The notes beneath the pieces were generated by a model. The model worked only from the letters and a program-made list of their open reading frames with translations. It was not told where the DNA came from and did no database searches. DNA of 64,000 nucleotides, from the NCBI GenBank assembly GCA_020726505.1, contig JAHLEZ010000025.1:741385-805384 (forward strand). Reading direction: 5' to 3'. The stretch comes from Leptodontidium sp. MPI-SDFR-AT-0119. Lineage: Eukaryota > Ascomycota > Leotiomycetes > Helotiales > Leptodontidiaceae. Of this stretch, positions 9,219-19,622 are shown in pieces (position 1 is the first letter of the stretch; each line of letters starts with the position of its first letter). Position numbers and translations under genes: made by a program.

Positions 9219-12200
9219 TCATATTAGTTGGTTCAGCCCTGGTTGAATCTGAAGAAATGATAATCTCCCTGACGAATGCCCCAAAACCACAATCCTGTCC
9301 CATACAGCTTCACAAGTAGGTCGATAATTAGTGGGTAGCCAGAGATACCTAGTAGTACCTTCTACTAGCCATTCACCAGTTACGTGTAAGGTCGGAATGT
9401 GTTTACCGTCGGGGGAGAAGGCCACCAACCAGACCCCGTCAGAATGGCCCTCGAGTGTGCGCTGTAAGGTTCCTGTCGCTGCGTCCCAGAGCCGTACCGT
9501 CTTGTCATAAGAAGCCGACACGACCTGCTTGCCGTCGGGAGAGAAGGCCACAGACCTGACCTCGCTAGAATGGCCCTCGAGCGTCTGCTGTAAGGCTCCA
9601 GTCGCTGTGTCCCAGAGCCGTACCGTCTCGTCGGAAGAGCCCGACACGACCTGCTTGCCGTCGGGAGAGAAGGCCACAGACCAGACCCCGTTAGAATGGC
9701 CCTCGAGCGTCTGCTGTAAGGCTCCAGTCGCTGTGTCCCAGAGCCGCACCGTCTTGTCGTGAGAGCCCGACACGACCTGCTTGCCGTCGGGAGAGAAGGC
9801 CACAGACGTGACCGCTATATAATGGCCCTCCAGTGTCTGCTGTAAAGTTCCTGTCGCTGTGTCCCAGAGCCGCACCGTTGCGTCGTAAGAGCCCGACACG
9901 ACCTGCTTACTGTCGGGGGAGAAGGCCACCGACCAGACCCATTCAGAATGGCCCTCGAGCGTCTGCTGTAAGGTTCCAGTCGCTGCGTCCCAGAGCCGTA
10001 CCGTCTTGTCCCAAGAGCCCGATACGACCTGCTTGCCGTCGGGGGAGAAGGCCACCGACCTGACCTCTTTAGAATGGCCCTTGAGCGTCTGCTGTAAGGT
10101 TCCTGTCGCTGCGTCCCAGAGCCGTACCGTCTTGTCATAAGAAGCCGACACGACCTGCTTGCCGTCGGGGGAGAAGGCCACCGACCTGACCTCTTTAGAA
10201 TGGCCCTCGAGCGTCTGCTGTAAGGCTCCAGTCGCTGCGTCCCAGAGCCGTACCGTTGTGTCGTCAGACGCCGACACAACCTGCTTGCCGTCGGGGGAGA
10301 AGGCTACAGAGCTGACCTCGTCAGAATGGCCCTCTAGAGTCTGCTGTAAGGCTCCTGTCGCTGTGTCCCAGAGCCGCACCGTTGCGTCGTCAGAGCCCGA
10401 CACGACCTGCTTGCCGTTGGGGGAGAAGGCCACAGAGCTGACCCCGCTACAATGACCCTCCAGTGTTTGAAGCATCGCACTCCAATGTGCTTCTACCCTA
10501 GGCTTTCTTAGGATCCAATGCGGAACACATGTCTCGAAAGTTTCTCGAATAATACTCTTCTCTGGAGCAAAGACAAGAGCCGAACAATATGCTTGAAGAG
10601 GCGCCTGTTCAATAACTGATCGGGTGGATATGGCAAACCGCGTTGCATCTTGTATAAACGCACGCAGATCAGGACTTCTATCAAACTTGATCATGTTAGG
10701 ATAATCCGAAAACGACGAGACTGCACGAAAGACGTACCTCAAGATTCTCGAGCTTCCGAATCATAACTACGCCTTCTGACAGGCTTTTCAACAGGCTCAG
10801 CGCCTCAAGCCAATACAAGAAGTACTGGCGGAGGAAACTGTAGACCGGGCCGAGGTCCTTGAGGTCTTTGATTGTGTCTTCTCTCGTTTGACATTCGAGG
10901 AGATGATCTACCCAGTAGAGACAGGAGTACCGCACTGTGGCGAGGGAATCAGGATCGGGCGGTTCTACTTGGTCGATAGAGATTCCGGGAGCCCTTAGAT
11001 TATAGATATCACGCCGTAGTGTCATGGACATGACTTGCAGTGATCGAGAGAAGATGCTGTTATGCACGTCTTGTGCTTTGAAGAGAAGTGGTTCTTGAGG
11101 TGCTTTTTTAATCAGAAAGTCCTTTGCTGACTGGTGCACAAAAAAAATCGTGCGTTCTCGAATTGCGAGAAAGGACCTGCAGTAACCTATGATCTCTGCG
11201 AGAGCTTCGTATTCGCCATCAACTCCATTAGGCATGTTCACCAAAGTCACTAGCTCGTCAACTGTGATGGGCCGATACACAGTCGATACGACAGCCAGTA
11301 CACTCATACAGAGCTCAGCATCCTCTGACGCCATGATTTGATCCAACATCCGCTGGTAGAGTGCATTGAGTCCAGGCGGCAAGGCTTTCAACTTCTGGAC
11401 GGCTTTCCACCCTGAAAGATTCGACAGCTCCTGGCAGACTAACGCCACCCAAAGAAAAGTACCATGTGCGTTCAGCGAAAGATGTTGCTGAATAACGTCT
11501 CGGGTCTCGCTCTTGTATTTGTTCTTCTCTCTTAGATCGTGAACTTTAGTTTGAATGAAAGTCGCAACGGCAGTGGAGACGGAATCTGCATTCAGCTCGA
11601 GACATAGCGTTCGCTTCTGCATTGCGGTGTCGAGCGTCTTCCCAATTTCTGGCCAGTTGCGGCTAGAGACTACCCATTTAACACGAGCAGATACAGATGA
11701 AGTCTGCGCGATGAAATCTAATAATCTTGGCAGGTCAACTACGCACTCATCGAGCGCATCGACAATCAAATAAGTGTCATCTAGATTTGGATCTTGTAGA
11801 ATGCCAGAGAAAATCTTGGTCAAAGCAACCCAGGCATTCGCATCTTCAAAGAGCGCCTTGCCAGCTTTATCGTAGCTCGTTTGCACATGCGAGATGAGAG
11901 ATGGCTGTTGGTCGACTAGCAGATAAATCAGACCTCGTAGCACAGTTGTAGCGCGGTTGATCCGGGAATCTGTGGCCTGGCAAAAGAAGTACGACAGAAG
12001 TGCAGGCTTGGCTAACGAGTTCTGTAGTTCATCGGCAATACCGCAAAGCAACATTGTCTTGCCCTTCCCAGGGTCGCCCTTGATCCACAGTAATCGATTG
12101 TGTTCGCTAGTACGCCATTGTTGAAAGTCGGAGGTTTCTATCACCCATCGGTAAGCCTCTTTTAGTAAGCCTCCTTTGGTGGCCACGATACGTTCCTTAT

Positions 12201-12984
12201 CAAGGCGGGGGTCGGTGAGCCGTAAGTCTTGCATACATTTCTGTACTTCGCGAAATTTATCCCACAGCCGATCGAATGCTTTCGCTACTCCTTCGCCATA
12301 AGTAGGGGCCATAGAGACACCGAAGATGCCCAGCAATGAGTACGCTTTATCCTCCTCTTGCCCCGTTTCTCGATGTTCTATCCACCGCATTCGCTCATCG
12401 ATATGAAATTGAGATAAAGATTCTCCTTGGAGCGCAGGGGGGGAAATGTTTGTTGCTTTGCAGATTTGCTTCTGGAGAGAGCTCCTGTCACCAAGTCGCT
12501 TGCCCTCGAAGGAGAAAAACTCCACCGAAGCTGGGGCAAGGAGCTCTTGGAGTGTCCAGCCTCGAGTGAACCATCTGCTCTCCCGAAAACTCAATTCCCA
12601 AGTATGCTCTGACGACTGATCACTTGCTTTTCGCTCCCTTGTCGAAACATCCGACAAATAGACATAACATCGACTTGCATTGCGATACCAACGGAACATA
12701 GAGTTGATGGAGTGCCTGAGTTCGGCCTTGTTTTGCTTGTTGATACAGCAGGTATCAACCCAAAAGTATAGCAGACCATCTTGTCTAGCCTGTTCTCCAC
12801 AGAACCTAATTTTCTTGAAACCCTCCTTGTCCTGGCCAGTCCCGCTTATCACCTCCGCATATGTGACTTCCTTGCTATTATCCTGTTCCCATGTGTGCGA
12901 GAGTATAGCATACTCAGGTGTATCGCTCTCATCGAACTCGGTCAGGCTGAAATCGCCATCGTTGTTGTACTGTAGCAGACGCAT
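9219..12984 (-). CDS. HET-NACHT-WD40 NLR (HET-E/HNWD-like), complete
   Basis: Predicted 1,237 residues in two exons: 12984-10738 and 10685-9219, with a 52-nt GTACGT..AG intron (10737-10686) in phase 0. I start at MRLLQYN, the usual HET-protein start, rather than 44 codons upstream. The HET domain (about residues 25-180) shows YAILSHTWE, FWVDTCCINK, WFTRGWTLQELL. NACHT has Walker A GDPGKGKT near 302-309 and Walker B IVDALDE near 400. From about residue 820 come eight WD40 repeats and a final partial one. HET domains trigger cell death when activated; NACHT and WD40 sense the ligand, as in heterokaryon incompatibility genes such as het-e. All motifs are intact, so it looks functional. It is the only gene inside the TA-flanked element. 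Confidence 0.93.
9395..10472 (-). repeat. WD40 coding repeat, 126-bp unit, eight full copies plus one partial
   Basis: The 42-residue unit is LQQTLEGHS..V.SVAFSPDGKQVVS(G/A)S.D.TVRLWD(T/A)ATG(A/T). Variation is concentrated in the 2-3 residues after GHS and in the residues flanking the D after SGS/SAS, the positions expected on the ligand face of the propeller. The unit differs from that of the first NLR (42 versus 43 residues, RLWD versus RRWD). Confidence 0.92.
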
Positions 12985-13387
12985 TGTTCGACTAGGTTTG
13001 AGGATCGTAGAGAGGAGGGTTCTCGATAGTAGTTGAGCCGTGGAGTTGGCATAGATGCGAAGGGTGAAGACTTCATGTCGGATTGAGGCTGGCGCACTAA
13101 GCTGGGCGTACATCACTGGAAGCGCGTAAGACCAGCCCAGTCGCTCAGGCTCACCGTAGGAATGCTGGAAGTCATAAGTGGCAAAAGATATTCGAAGTCA
13201 ATCTCGATTGAGCATAATAGATTCTTGGTACTGAGAGGGAAGCCAAAGAACTCTGGGAATTGGGTGATAGAAAAAGAAATTTAGAACCCAGTCTACTTGC
13301 GATCATCCATCTGTTGTCGATTTCTAGCCTTAAGTCTTAGGCTGTCATTTATTTAGTATGCTACGGTGAAACTACGGCGAAATTACC

Positions 13388-13840
13388 AAAGTTTTGCGGG
13401 AGGTGCGGGGTCCGTCCCTTCTAGCCGAGAATCGTCAGTCCAGTTCAGAAGTACTAAACCGCGTGGCGGCCCTGCAACTGTTTGCGCGCCACAGCAGCCA
13501 CAAAGCTTATCAGGGTCTCGGATCGAAAAATAATCAATCTGAAGCTCAGATAAGATCTTTTAAGGTGTGTCAGGAATAATAAGAGCTCGCTAGTATAACT
13601 GTGGCAGAGGACTCGTACTAAAGCCTAAATAGAGGCTTCTCATAAATCAGGCGAAAGGGCGACGATGCGAAAACAAAAATTTCCCCGGAAGGTGTCAAAT
13701 TGCTCATAAATAGCCATGTAATGGTATGATCTTTTATTTTTATAGACTCATAAGCTGGTGTGGTGTTTTAGATGCTTAAAGTCAAAGTACCTGTGGCTTT
13801 TCTCGGCACGCAGGGTTTCTCGGCACGCAGGGAGGGACGT
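13388..13840 (-). repeat. Right inverted arm of the NLR element
   Basis: Reverse-complement partner of 8463-8930, ending at the TA of 13841-13842. It includes the duplicated CGGCACGCAGGG block at 13804-13831. It lies about 0.4 kb upstream of the NLR start codon and may hold its promoter, but no specific promoter motif is evident. Confidence 0.85.
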
Positions 13841-13842
13841 TA

Positions 13843-14145
13843 GTGAATAAGGCTTGCTTAGGAACCGATTTGGCAAAGGAATGGGGCGATGTGAGCACTG
13901 TCTGTGGCGGACGATCTCGAGGTAAAAATGTCAGTGTTGGAATAGAGGAGTGAGCTTGCTTCGCTGTGCGCCTGCTTGTTGACCTGAAGGAGTGCCGGGC
14001 AGAGACCGTTTCTGTTGGATCGGAATAGAGGAGGCGACGGAGGGCCGTAGGCTGCTACGAAGACGATGGGTTCTGGCAGAACGAGGAGTTCTGAATAGAG
14101 CTGGAGCCGAATCTCCTTAGGGAGACCGAAGAAATTCATTGTCAT
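13843..14145 (-). pseudogene. F-box-like gene, proximal fragment right of the NLR element
   Basis: Starts MTMNFFGLPKEIRLQLYSELL, an F-box-like opening, followed by ALLQVNKQAHSEASSLLYSNT and HIAPFLCQIGS, then a TAA at 13860-13858 six codons before the insertion point. That stop could be a CAA-to-TAA change of the RIP type. Past it the same frame reads ASLIH and continues across the TA into the fragment at 8460. A longer upstream extension of the open frame (to 14334) looks like 5' flank. Substrate-adaptor function is inferred only from the F-box-like motif. Confidence 0.72.
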
Positions 14146-14385
14146 GGTAACGGGGTGGTATAATCGTCGGTCTTTACTTCGCGTCTCACCGTCGCTCCTC
14201 AGTTGAGGCTGGTGATGCGTTGGTCGGGACTGCCAAGCCTTTCCGGAAATTCCCGTCTTCCCGACATACTCCGAGTTGCACTGTCTTCTCGAACTCTTGG
14301 CGATCTTCAAATCGCTGTCTAATATCACTACCAAGCTCCATGACTCTCACTCAGCGCACGAAATCAACCTCTTCTTTACTTTCAC

Positions 14386-14533
14386 ACAGTGGTAATTTAG
14401 AATATTTAAACGGTGGCTACAGTGTCAAGCGCTGGCATCGTTGTTGACTCAACCTTTCTTCTCCTCAACTAACTTAATTCCTTTACCATGTCCGGACACC
14501 CGCTTCTTCACATCTTCTGGTATCATATTCTCA
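14386..14533 (-). pseudogene. Fragment of the MADS-like gene's 3' end
   Basis: Matches 21752-21899, covering the last codons of the MADS-like gene at 21.8-22.2 kb (minus strand IPEDVKKRVSGHGKG.KL.EEKK) and about 60 bp downstream. Differences are mainly C/T and G/A. The MADS domain itself is missing, so this is a dispersed partial copy. Confidence 0.7.
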
Positions 14534-14649
14534 TGCTCTGAGCATTGGGAATTAGAGGGAGTCTCTTCTAGAATCGGGGATGTACACACCCAGTCATCAA
14601 TCGGTGGCCTAAAATGGACGCTTCGTAAAACAGATGCTAATAGCTCCTA

Positions 14650-14822
14650 AAGTTGATGGATCCCAAATTTGATCCTACCCAAACCCGACGGATCGTAAAA
14701 TGCTTCCCAAATTTGATGGCTCCTGAGTTGATACCACCAGAAACTGATGGATCCTAAAACGCCTCCCAAAGTTGATGGATGCCAGATTGATGCCTCCAGA
14801 AATTGATGGCTCTCACCCCGCT
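14650..14822. repeat. Tandem repeat, about 60-bp unit, three copies
   Basis: AAAGTTGATGGATCCC..TTCCC (60 bp), AAATTTGATGGCTCC..CTCCC (59 bp) and AAAGTTGATGGATGCC..CACCCC (about 52 bp) follow each other directly. Each unit is itself a dimer of a TTGATGG(A/C)TCC motif. Confidence 0.8.
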
Positions 14823-15663
14823 CATGACCGCCAGTGGTTTGGGTCACCTTGGTTAAGCTGCTGACTGCTGACTTGTCAAGACAGCCCACGAATACTCTAG
14901 GTTGTCTGCCCTCTCACAACAATCATTCCTCTTTACATCTATTCAGTATGGCTTCCACCGTCCCAGATCGCGGCACAAAGATTGACATAGATCCTTGTAC
15001 CTACGATTGAAACATTACAACAAATACATACACCTGAGCACTCATTACCCTCTCACGAGGTGATACCAAGCTCGAAGAAGAGGAGAGCATCTCCTTTCGA
15101 GACGTACCGTGGAACGAAACATTCTGAAGGTAACACATCTGCAACTTCAACCGTCATAGCCTGACCTGCACCGCACAGCCAGGCACTGGTACCGGCTGCT
15201 GAAGCTGTTAGGACGCCCGATACGATATCGGAGTCACCATGGGATCATTACCGACAGGTCTTCGAGCTCAGTCTTAGTAGCTTTGTTATCGTTGTTTCCG
15301 AAAAGGCCACTCCTCACGATCTCTTCACGATGAAGCGCTTTCAGGGCGCTGACGAGGTCTGCTTGCTTACCCCGCAATCCTGCCATGCCTGTCCTGCACA
15401 TTACTTCGAAGTAATTCCACTTCCTCCTTCATTGAATGTAGCACCTTTTCTGTACGTCATTGTGATTAACTTGTTACGTTGATATCCACTGGGGCCCCTG
15501 CATCCGCACAGAATTCTGTCAGCCACTGTTGGGGGTATGATGCCCTCTCTCCATTTTTGAGAAGACCTCAAGCTATAAACCATCGATCAGACACTCGTGT
15601 AGTTCAAGATGGCGGTCAGCTTTGATAAGTAATATGTCCTTGGCCTAGGTTTGATCACAGTAG
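14823..15663. other. No supported gene
   Basis: No long open frame and no recognisable family. The upstream exon of the BTB gene may lie in its last part, but no convincing splice pair joins it. Confidence 0.4.
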
Positions 15664-16575
15664 AAGCTGACTTTTGCGGCAATAAGACTTCTCAGTTCAA
15701 AGCCCTTTCAATTCCTCATAGGTCCTAATGGCCCGGATCGCAAGCTATTCACGATCCATACTGCTGTGGTGGAAAGTCTTTCGGCCCCGCTTGCCGTTAT
15801 GATGAACGGTTCGATGCGCGAAGCAATTGACGGAGTTGCAACACTGGAGGGTGTCGACGAACAAACCTTTGTGAGGTTTTGCGAGTATGCCTACATGGGG
15901 GACTACACACCGGCACAACAGCAGCATGTGCTAGCTAGCTTCAACTTCGATGGGGGAGAGATTCCCACACATATGGGTGATCTTGCGGAAGGTGCCTTTG
16001 CGTCTTCGAAGAAGTCTAAGAAGAAAAGGGACGCTTCCAGGTTTGCTGGTTACGATGACGTCGAAGAATCTTATGGACAATGTGTACTATGTGGACAACG
16101 CGGTCGTGGAGTACCTACGCAGATCCTTTGGGACGAATTCCAACGACGCAAGTACTCTGCGGTCATTCCAAAGTTTCGACCACGCGAATCCCTGGACGAA
16201 TGCGAGAATAACGATGGCCCCTTTTACTGTCATGCTCGAGTATATGTCTTCGCCGAGATGTATGATATTGCCGACTTGCGTTCGTTAGCTCTTGACAAAT
16301 TACATCAGGCGCTTTGTTCTTTCAAGGTTGTTGCAGGTCAGATGGGAAAGGTAATCGATCTTGCTCAATTCAGCTATTGCAACAATAATACTCGAGAAAA
16401 CGACGCTGGGCAGGACATAGATAGTTTGAGAAGGATGGTTGTGCACTTTGTGGTGTGCGTGTTTGAGACGATAGTAAAGGATGATAGGTTTCTAGTGTTG
16501 ATGGAGGAGGGAGGGCGTTTTGCGAGAGACCTTACAGCTTCGTTAGGGAAAAGAATCACAGGAGATGCTAGGTAA
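15664..16575 (+). CDS. BTB/POZ domain protein, 5' end unresolved
   Basis: The open frame starts right after a stop at 15661-15663 and reads FQFLIGPNGPDRKLFTIHTA, then AVMMNGSM, then FVRFCEYAYMGDY: the BTB fold of fungal BTB proteins, with the F.FLIG start and the (F)CEYAYTGDY-type strand and helix. A second conserved block HARVYVFAEMYDI..L..LALDKLHQAL (about 16230-16315) is the usual BTB C-terminal helix pair. There is no in-frame ATG before the BTB core; the first, near 15799, would remove it. So either a short first exon is missing or the gene is 5'-truncated. BTB proteins are typically dimerisation or Cullin-3 adaptors. A CVLC..GRG cysteine pair sits in the middle insert. Confidence 0.75.
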   Translation, partial: KLTFAAIRLLSSKPFQFLIGPNGPDRKLFTIHTAVVESLSAPLAVMMNGSMREAIDGVATLEGVDEQTFVRFCEYAYMGDYTPAQQQHVLASFNFDGGEIPTHMGDLAEGAFASSKKSKKKRDASRFAGYDDVEESYGQCVLCGQRGRGVPTQILWDEFQRRKYSAVIPKFRPRESLDECENNDGPFYCHARVYVFAEMYDIADLRSLALDKLHQALCSFKVVAGQMGKVIDLAQFSYCNNNTRENDAGQDIDSLRRMVVHFVVCVFETIVKDDRFLVLMEEGGRFARDLTASLGKRITGDAR

Positions 16576-16614
16576 TAGGGTGGGATTGCCGAGATTGCAA
16601 CCATCAAAATGAAA

Positions 16615-16638
16615 GGGGGGGGGGGGGGGGGGGGGGGG
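16615..16638 (+). repeat. Poly(G) run of 24
   Basis: Uninterrupted G homopolymer 40 bp after the BTB stop codon. Its exact length may be affected by sequencing error. Confidence 0.85.
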
Positions 16639-17067
16639 ATGATCTACTCACCCACTCGTGATTATCCTTGTGGGCTCTTATATTACCGTAGGAGAATCAA
16701 TAAGTAGATTTTCACCAGAGAGGCAGTGCCAACTAACCTCTCTAGCGGCCTGTGAGGATAGCTAGATTTCTTTACACTGGGAGCCTAAACCTAAGTTAGT
16801 TTGAGAAATGATGGCCACCATCCTGAAGCGCGCCGTCCGCCAGCCCAAGTCCTGCTTTGCCTGCCATTCTACCTCCAAATGATGTGTCCCAGTCGCCGCC
16901 CCGACCATTTCGGGACTATGAGAAGGATGGGGGTAAGGTGAAGTAAAACAGGAATGCTTCTACTGACACAAAACGTGGTAAGGAAGAGAGGCAAAGAACA
17001 TCAGTCAGGTGCAATCTGAACGCCTGTTCAAGGGGGGTAACTTGAGACACAAGGCACGTTCCTCATC
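16639..17067. other. No supported gene; tiny ORF noted
   Basis: ATG at 16808 gives MMATILKRAVRQPKSCFACH and a stop four codons later. It looks like a mitochondrial presequence, but nothing follows in the same frame, so it is at most a fragment. Confidence 0.35.
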
Positions 17068-18872
17068 CTAACCATCACTTGTAGTTTCCTCCCATGCGAA
17101 CGAGATGCAGATGAGTCCCCTTTGAGCAGTCCGCAACTGGAACGTAAGCTCATTTGAGTCATGGGAGCAGTCCATTTTGAGTTCCGCTGTGGTGGGAATA
17201 TTCTCCAGCTCAATGATGTGATTGTCTCGACTTAATCCAGTATCATCCCCGATCTGTGCAACAGATAGGCATCCCGCAAGAACATGAAGAAAATCGAACG
17301 TAAGAGATAACGTGCCCAGCTCCAAATGAAGTGACGGCGTTATCAAGGAAATCAACCGGCTATAAGGCAGCTCCTTATCTTCGATGGTAAGAAGAGAAAC
17401 ATGATCTGGGGTAGGTGTACACACACTCTCTAAGTCGCTGTCATCAATGTGATCAGGTTGCGAAGGCGAGCTCGGAGGAGTTAGAGGCAGTGCTGTGTAT
17501 TGGAAGGGACCTTCGACCGGATACCTGTGGACAGATCCAGACTGAGATCGAATTGGAGATATGGAAGCTTGGGCTGAGGGTTTAGCAGAAATACCAGAGG
17601 ACGACCAAGATGCGAGTGGTAGCAAGACGCTCTCGTTGGGATAATGATATCGTTTCTTCCTCTTCGATCTCGATGCCCTTAGGACCCTACCATCTATTAT
17701 CTCTTTCAATAGCATAGAAATGCGACTGAACTCCTCAGACCGGTCTGCCGGAATGTTCATCCAGTCTGGTAAGATCCAACGGGCGTAGAGCCTGCCGTGA
17801 GTCCGGGGCACATAGAAGCCACCATGGATGGAGAAGAATAGATTGCATAGGTAGCAAGCACTCTTGCTTGAGCAGATAAACCTTGGTCGCTGTCGGCTTG
17901 GATGAACCTCATAAAAGAAGAGGAGCTGTATCTCTGCGTGAACTTTCCAATGTGACGCCGATAGAGAGGCAGGCATGGGGATCTGGAACGGCTCCACCTC
18001 AATGCTCTCAAAGAGCCGACAATCTCTATGCCTTGCAGCGCAGACGAGCTCGGAAGTAGCAGAGTAGTATCGGCCCAATTTCCCAATCGCTTCTGGTAGG
18101 TATGCCTTCAACGTTGGGTCGATCATCGAAGTCTGAAGAGCTCGACTGAGATCCGTGGCCAAAGAGAACGCATGAACCTGCTTCACGATCTCCCCTACCA
18201 CTTCGATGCTCTCCACATTAGGATTGGTTATGCTCTCAAGACTAGCAAATAGGCTTTGCAGATCTTCTACCCTACGCCTGCTTTCTTCAAGTGTCTTTGT
18301 CGCTCTGATCGATCGACTGTGAATCGCATCATGCAGCTGTTCGATGAGGGGTCGTTTTCCAGCCGTCTTTCTTGTAAGTTTCGCGTGACGCGATCGTAGA
18401 CGGGACAGAATTCGATCAAGGTCGAGGCTAACAACCTCTCGAAAGGCTTCCGCCGTATCTTCTGATTTCAAGCGCACTGAACCGTAGATTAGCGTAGTGT
18501 TGAAAGAAGATTGAGAAGCTAACCTCGCTGTGCGGCATGCTCTAAGACTCTCGCAAGCCTGACAAACCCCGCCGTAACTGTTGAGAGGTCTCCCGTGTTT
18601 GCTGCTACCCGTATTGTGATTCCTTTCCCATTGCGGTGTTCTTCGACGCAAACGGCCATAACCTTAAGACTATCGTCTGAAGTGGCAGAGAGGAATGCTA
18701 GGTTGCACGCAATCTCTTTCTCCCGCGTAACGCTTAGCTGACGGGTCGAGTCAATCTCTAGGTTGACAAGATTCTCTCTCGGTATTTCAGGGAGCTCGTC
18801 TAGCTGTCGGAGATTGCTGATGGATTGCTGCAATTGCGCGCGGGTGATCTCGCTTCCCCATAGTGTCTCCAT
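17068..18872 (-). CDS. OTT_1508-like nucleic-acid deaminase family protein
   Basis: Two exons, 18872-18524 and 18476-17068, joined by a 47-nt GTTAGC..CAG intron with branch CTAAT; phase 1 matches and yields 585 residues. Exon 1 holds the conserved N-terminal block (NLAFLSATSDD, AVCVEEH, IRVAANTG). Near residue 296 is HAEIQLLFFYE and near 324-327 SACYLC, the HAE plus CxxC zinc-binding set of the deaminase fold; RFICSSK and HGGF..PRTHGRLY complete the family signature. The C-terminal 200 residues are low-complexity and poorly conserved. Members of this fungal-expanded family (OTT_1508_deam, Pfam) have predicted but mostly untested base deaminase activity. The catalytic residues are all present. 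Confidence 0.85.
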
Positions 18873-19229
18873 GTTTGTCTCGTCGTCTTCCTCTTCTCAG
18901 GCGGCTCGCCAGGTACGGTCTGGCGTAGCAAAGAGTGGCAAGTCATGATCGCCTGAGAATTCAATGTCTTTGGAGGGTCTCGTTGTCAAGCCACCTGGAA
19001 AGGATGTGGGAGTACAAGAACAGACAGTGTGGCTAAGGCCAAGATGCAACAGCAGGTTTTGCGACAGGCGTCGTGTTGACTGCTGCTCTTGAGGGGGTAG
19101 CTGGATCGGCCCTCACGCGGCATCGGCATTCGCGCCCTAGCTAGCTCCACTAAGGCTGACATCGCCAGACAGGAAACCGTACAGGAATCTTACCCCTCTC
19201 ACCAACCTCATAAACATGACCAGATCAAT

Positions 19230-19622
19230 CCAACCTACGAGTCCCAGACGATCCTATATTCTATAATCGTGACGGCTGCCCAAGGCGAAAGAATCCAAAC
19301 CAACTGCAAAATCATTTAAGGCGATGGGGACTACGACCTCGACGTTGAGACCGACGATTGGGTGGGATATGCATGCGTTGTTAAGACGGACCTTAGGACA
19401 AGCTTCGGACCACCATTGACAATGACTGGATTATGTAACTCGGCAGAGCAAGCTTGGACAGAGCTGGATAGAATGCTAGGTGTATGGGCTAGGCAGATAC
19501 AGAGCGGACACCCGAGGACAAAGGCTCAGTCATTGGAAATATTCGGGGGACCGAATGGGCGTAATAAATTTGTTCTGGAGAAATTTCTCGATGAGGTTGA
19601 GAAAAGAGGAATGGGTTTATGA
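19230..19622 (+). pseudogene. Small fungal protein, disrupted by an in-frame stop
   Basis: One frame reads TYESQTILYSIIVTAAQGER..TNCKII, a TAA at 19317-19319, then GDGDYD and later DWVGYACVVKTDLRTSFG, TMTGLCNSAEQAWTELDRML, EIFGGPNGRNKFVLEKFLDE and a stop at 19622. The two sides read as one continuous protein of a type I think occurs as small conserved fungal proteins, but I cannot name a family. No in-frame ATG is found upstream. An unrecognised intron over the stop is possible but no splice pair is visible. Confidence 0.45.

Larger units (their letters stand above)
8463..13840. mobile_element. 5.38-kb TA-flanked inverted-repeat element carrying an NLR gene
   Basis: Both ends begin ACGTCCCTCCCTGCGTGCCG when read inward, and both are flanked by TA (8461-8462, 13841-13842). 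The ends belong to inverted arms of about 450-470 bp. The terminal part has two direct copies of CCCTGCGTGCCGAGAAA, which look like transposase binding sites. TA target duplication and an ACGT start recall Tc1/mariner-pogo elements. There is no transposase: the interior holds one intact HET-NACHT-WD40 gene on the minus strand. The element interrupts an F-box-like gene, whose frame is restored by clean removal. It may be a non-autonomous transposon that captured an NLR; that reading is inference, but the ends and TA flanks are direct observation. Confidence 0.82.

Noticed and set aside
10696..13116. Start of the second NLR at 13116
   Set aside because: The 44 extra residues are unlike HET proteins; MRLLQYN at 12984 is the normal opening.
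8463..13840. Helitron or Starship origin of the NLR element
   Set aside because: Long inverted arms and TA flanks do not fit a Helitron, and there is no tyrosine-recombinase captain or the size expected of a Starship.
1..13840. CRISPR-like array interpretation of the regularly spaced repeats
   Set aside because: The repeats are WD40 codons or minisatellites without unique spacers, in a eukaryotic genome.
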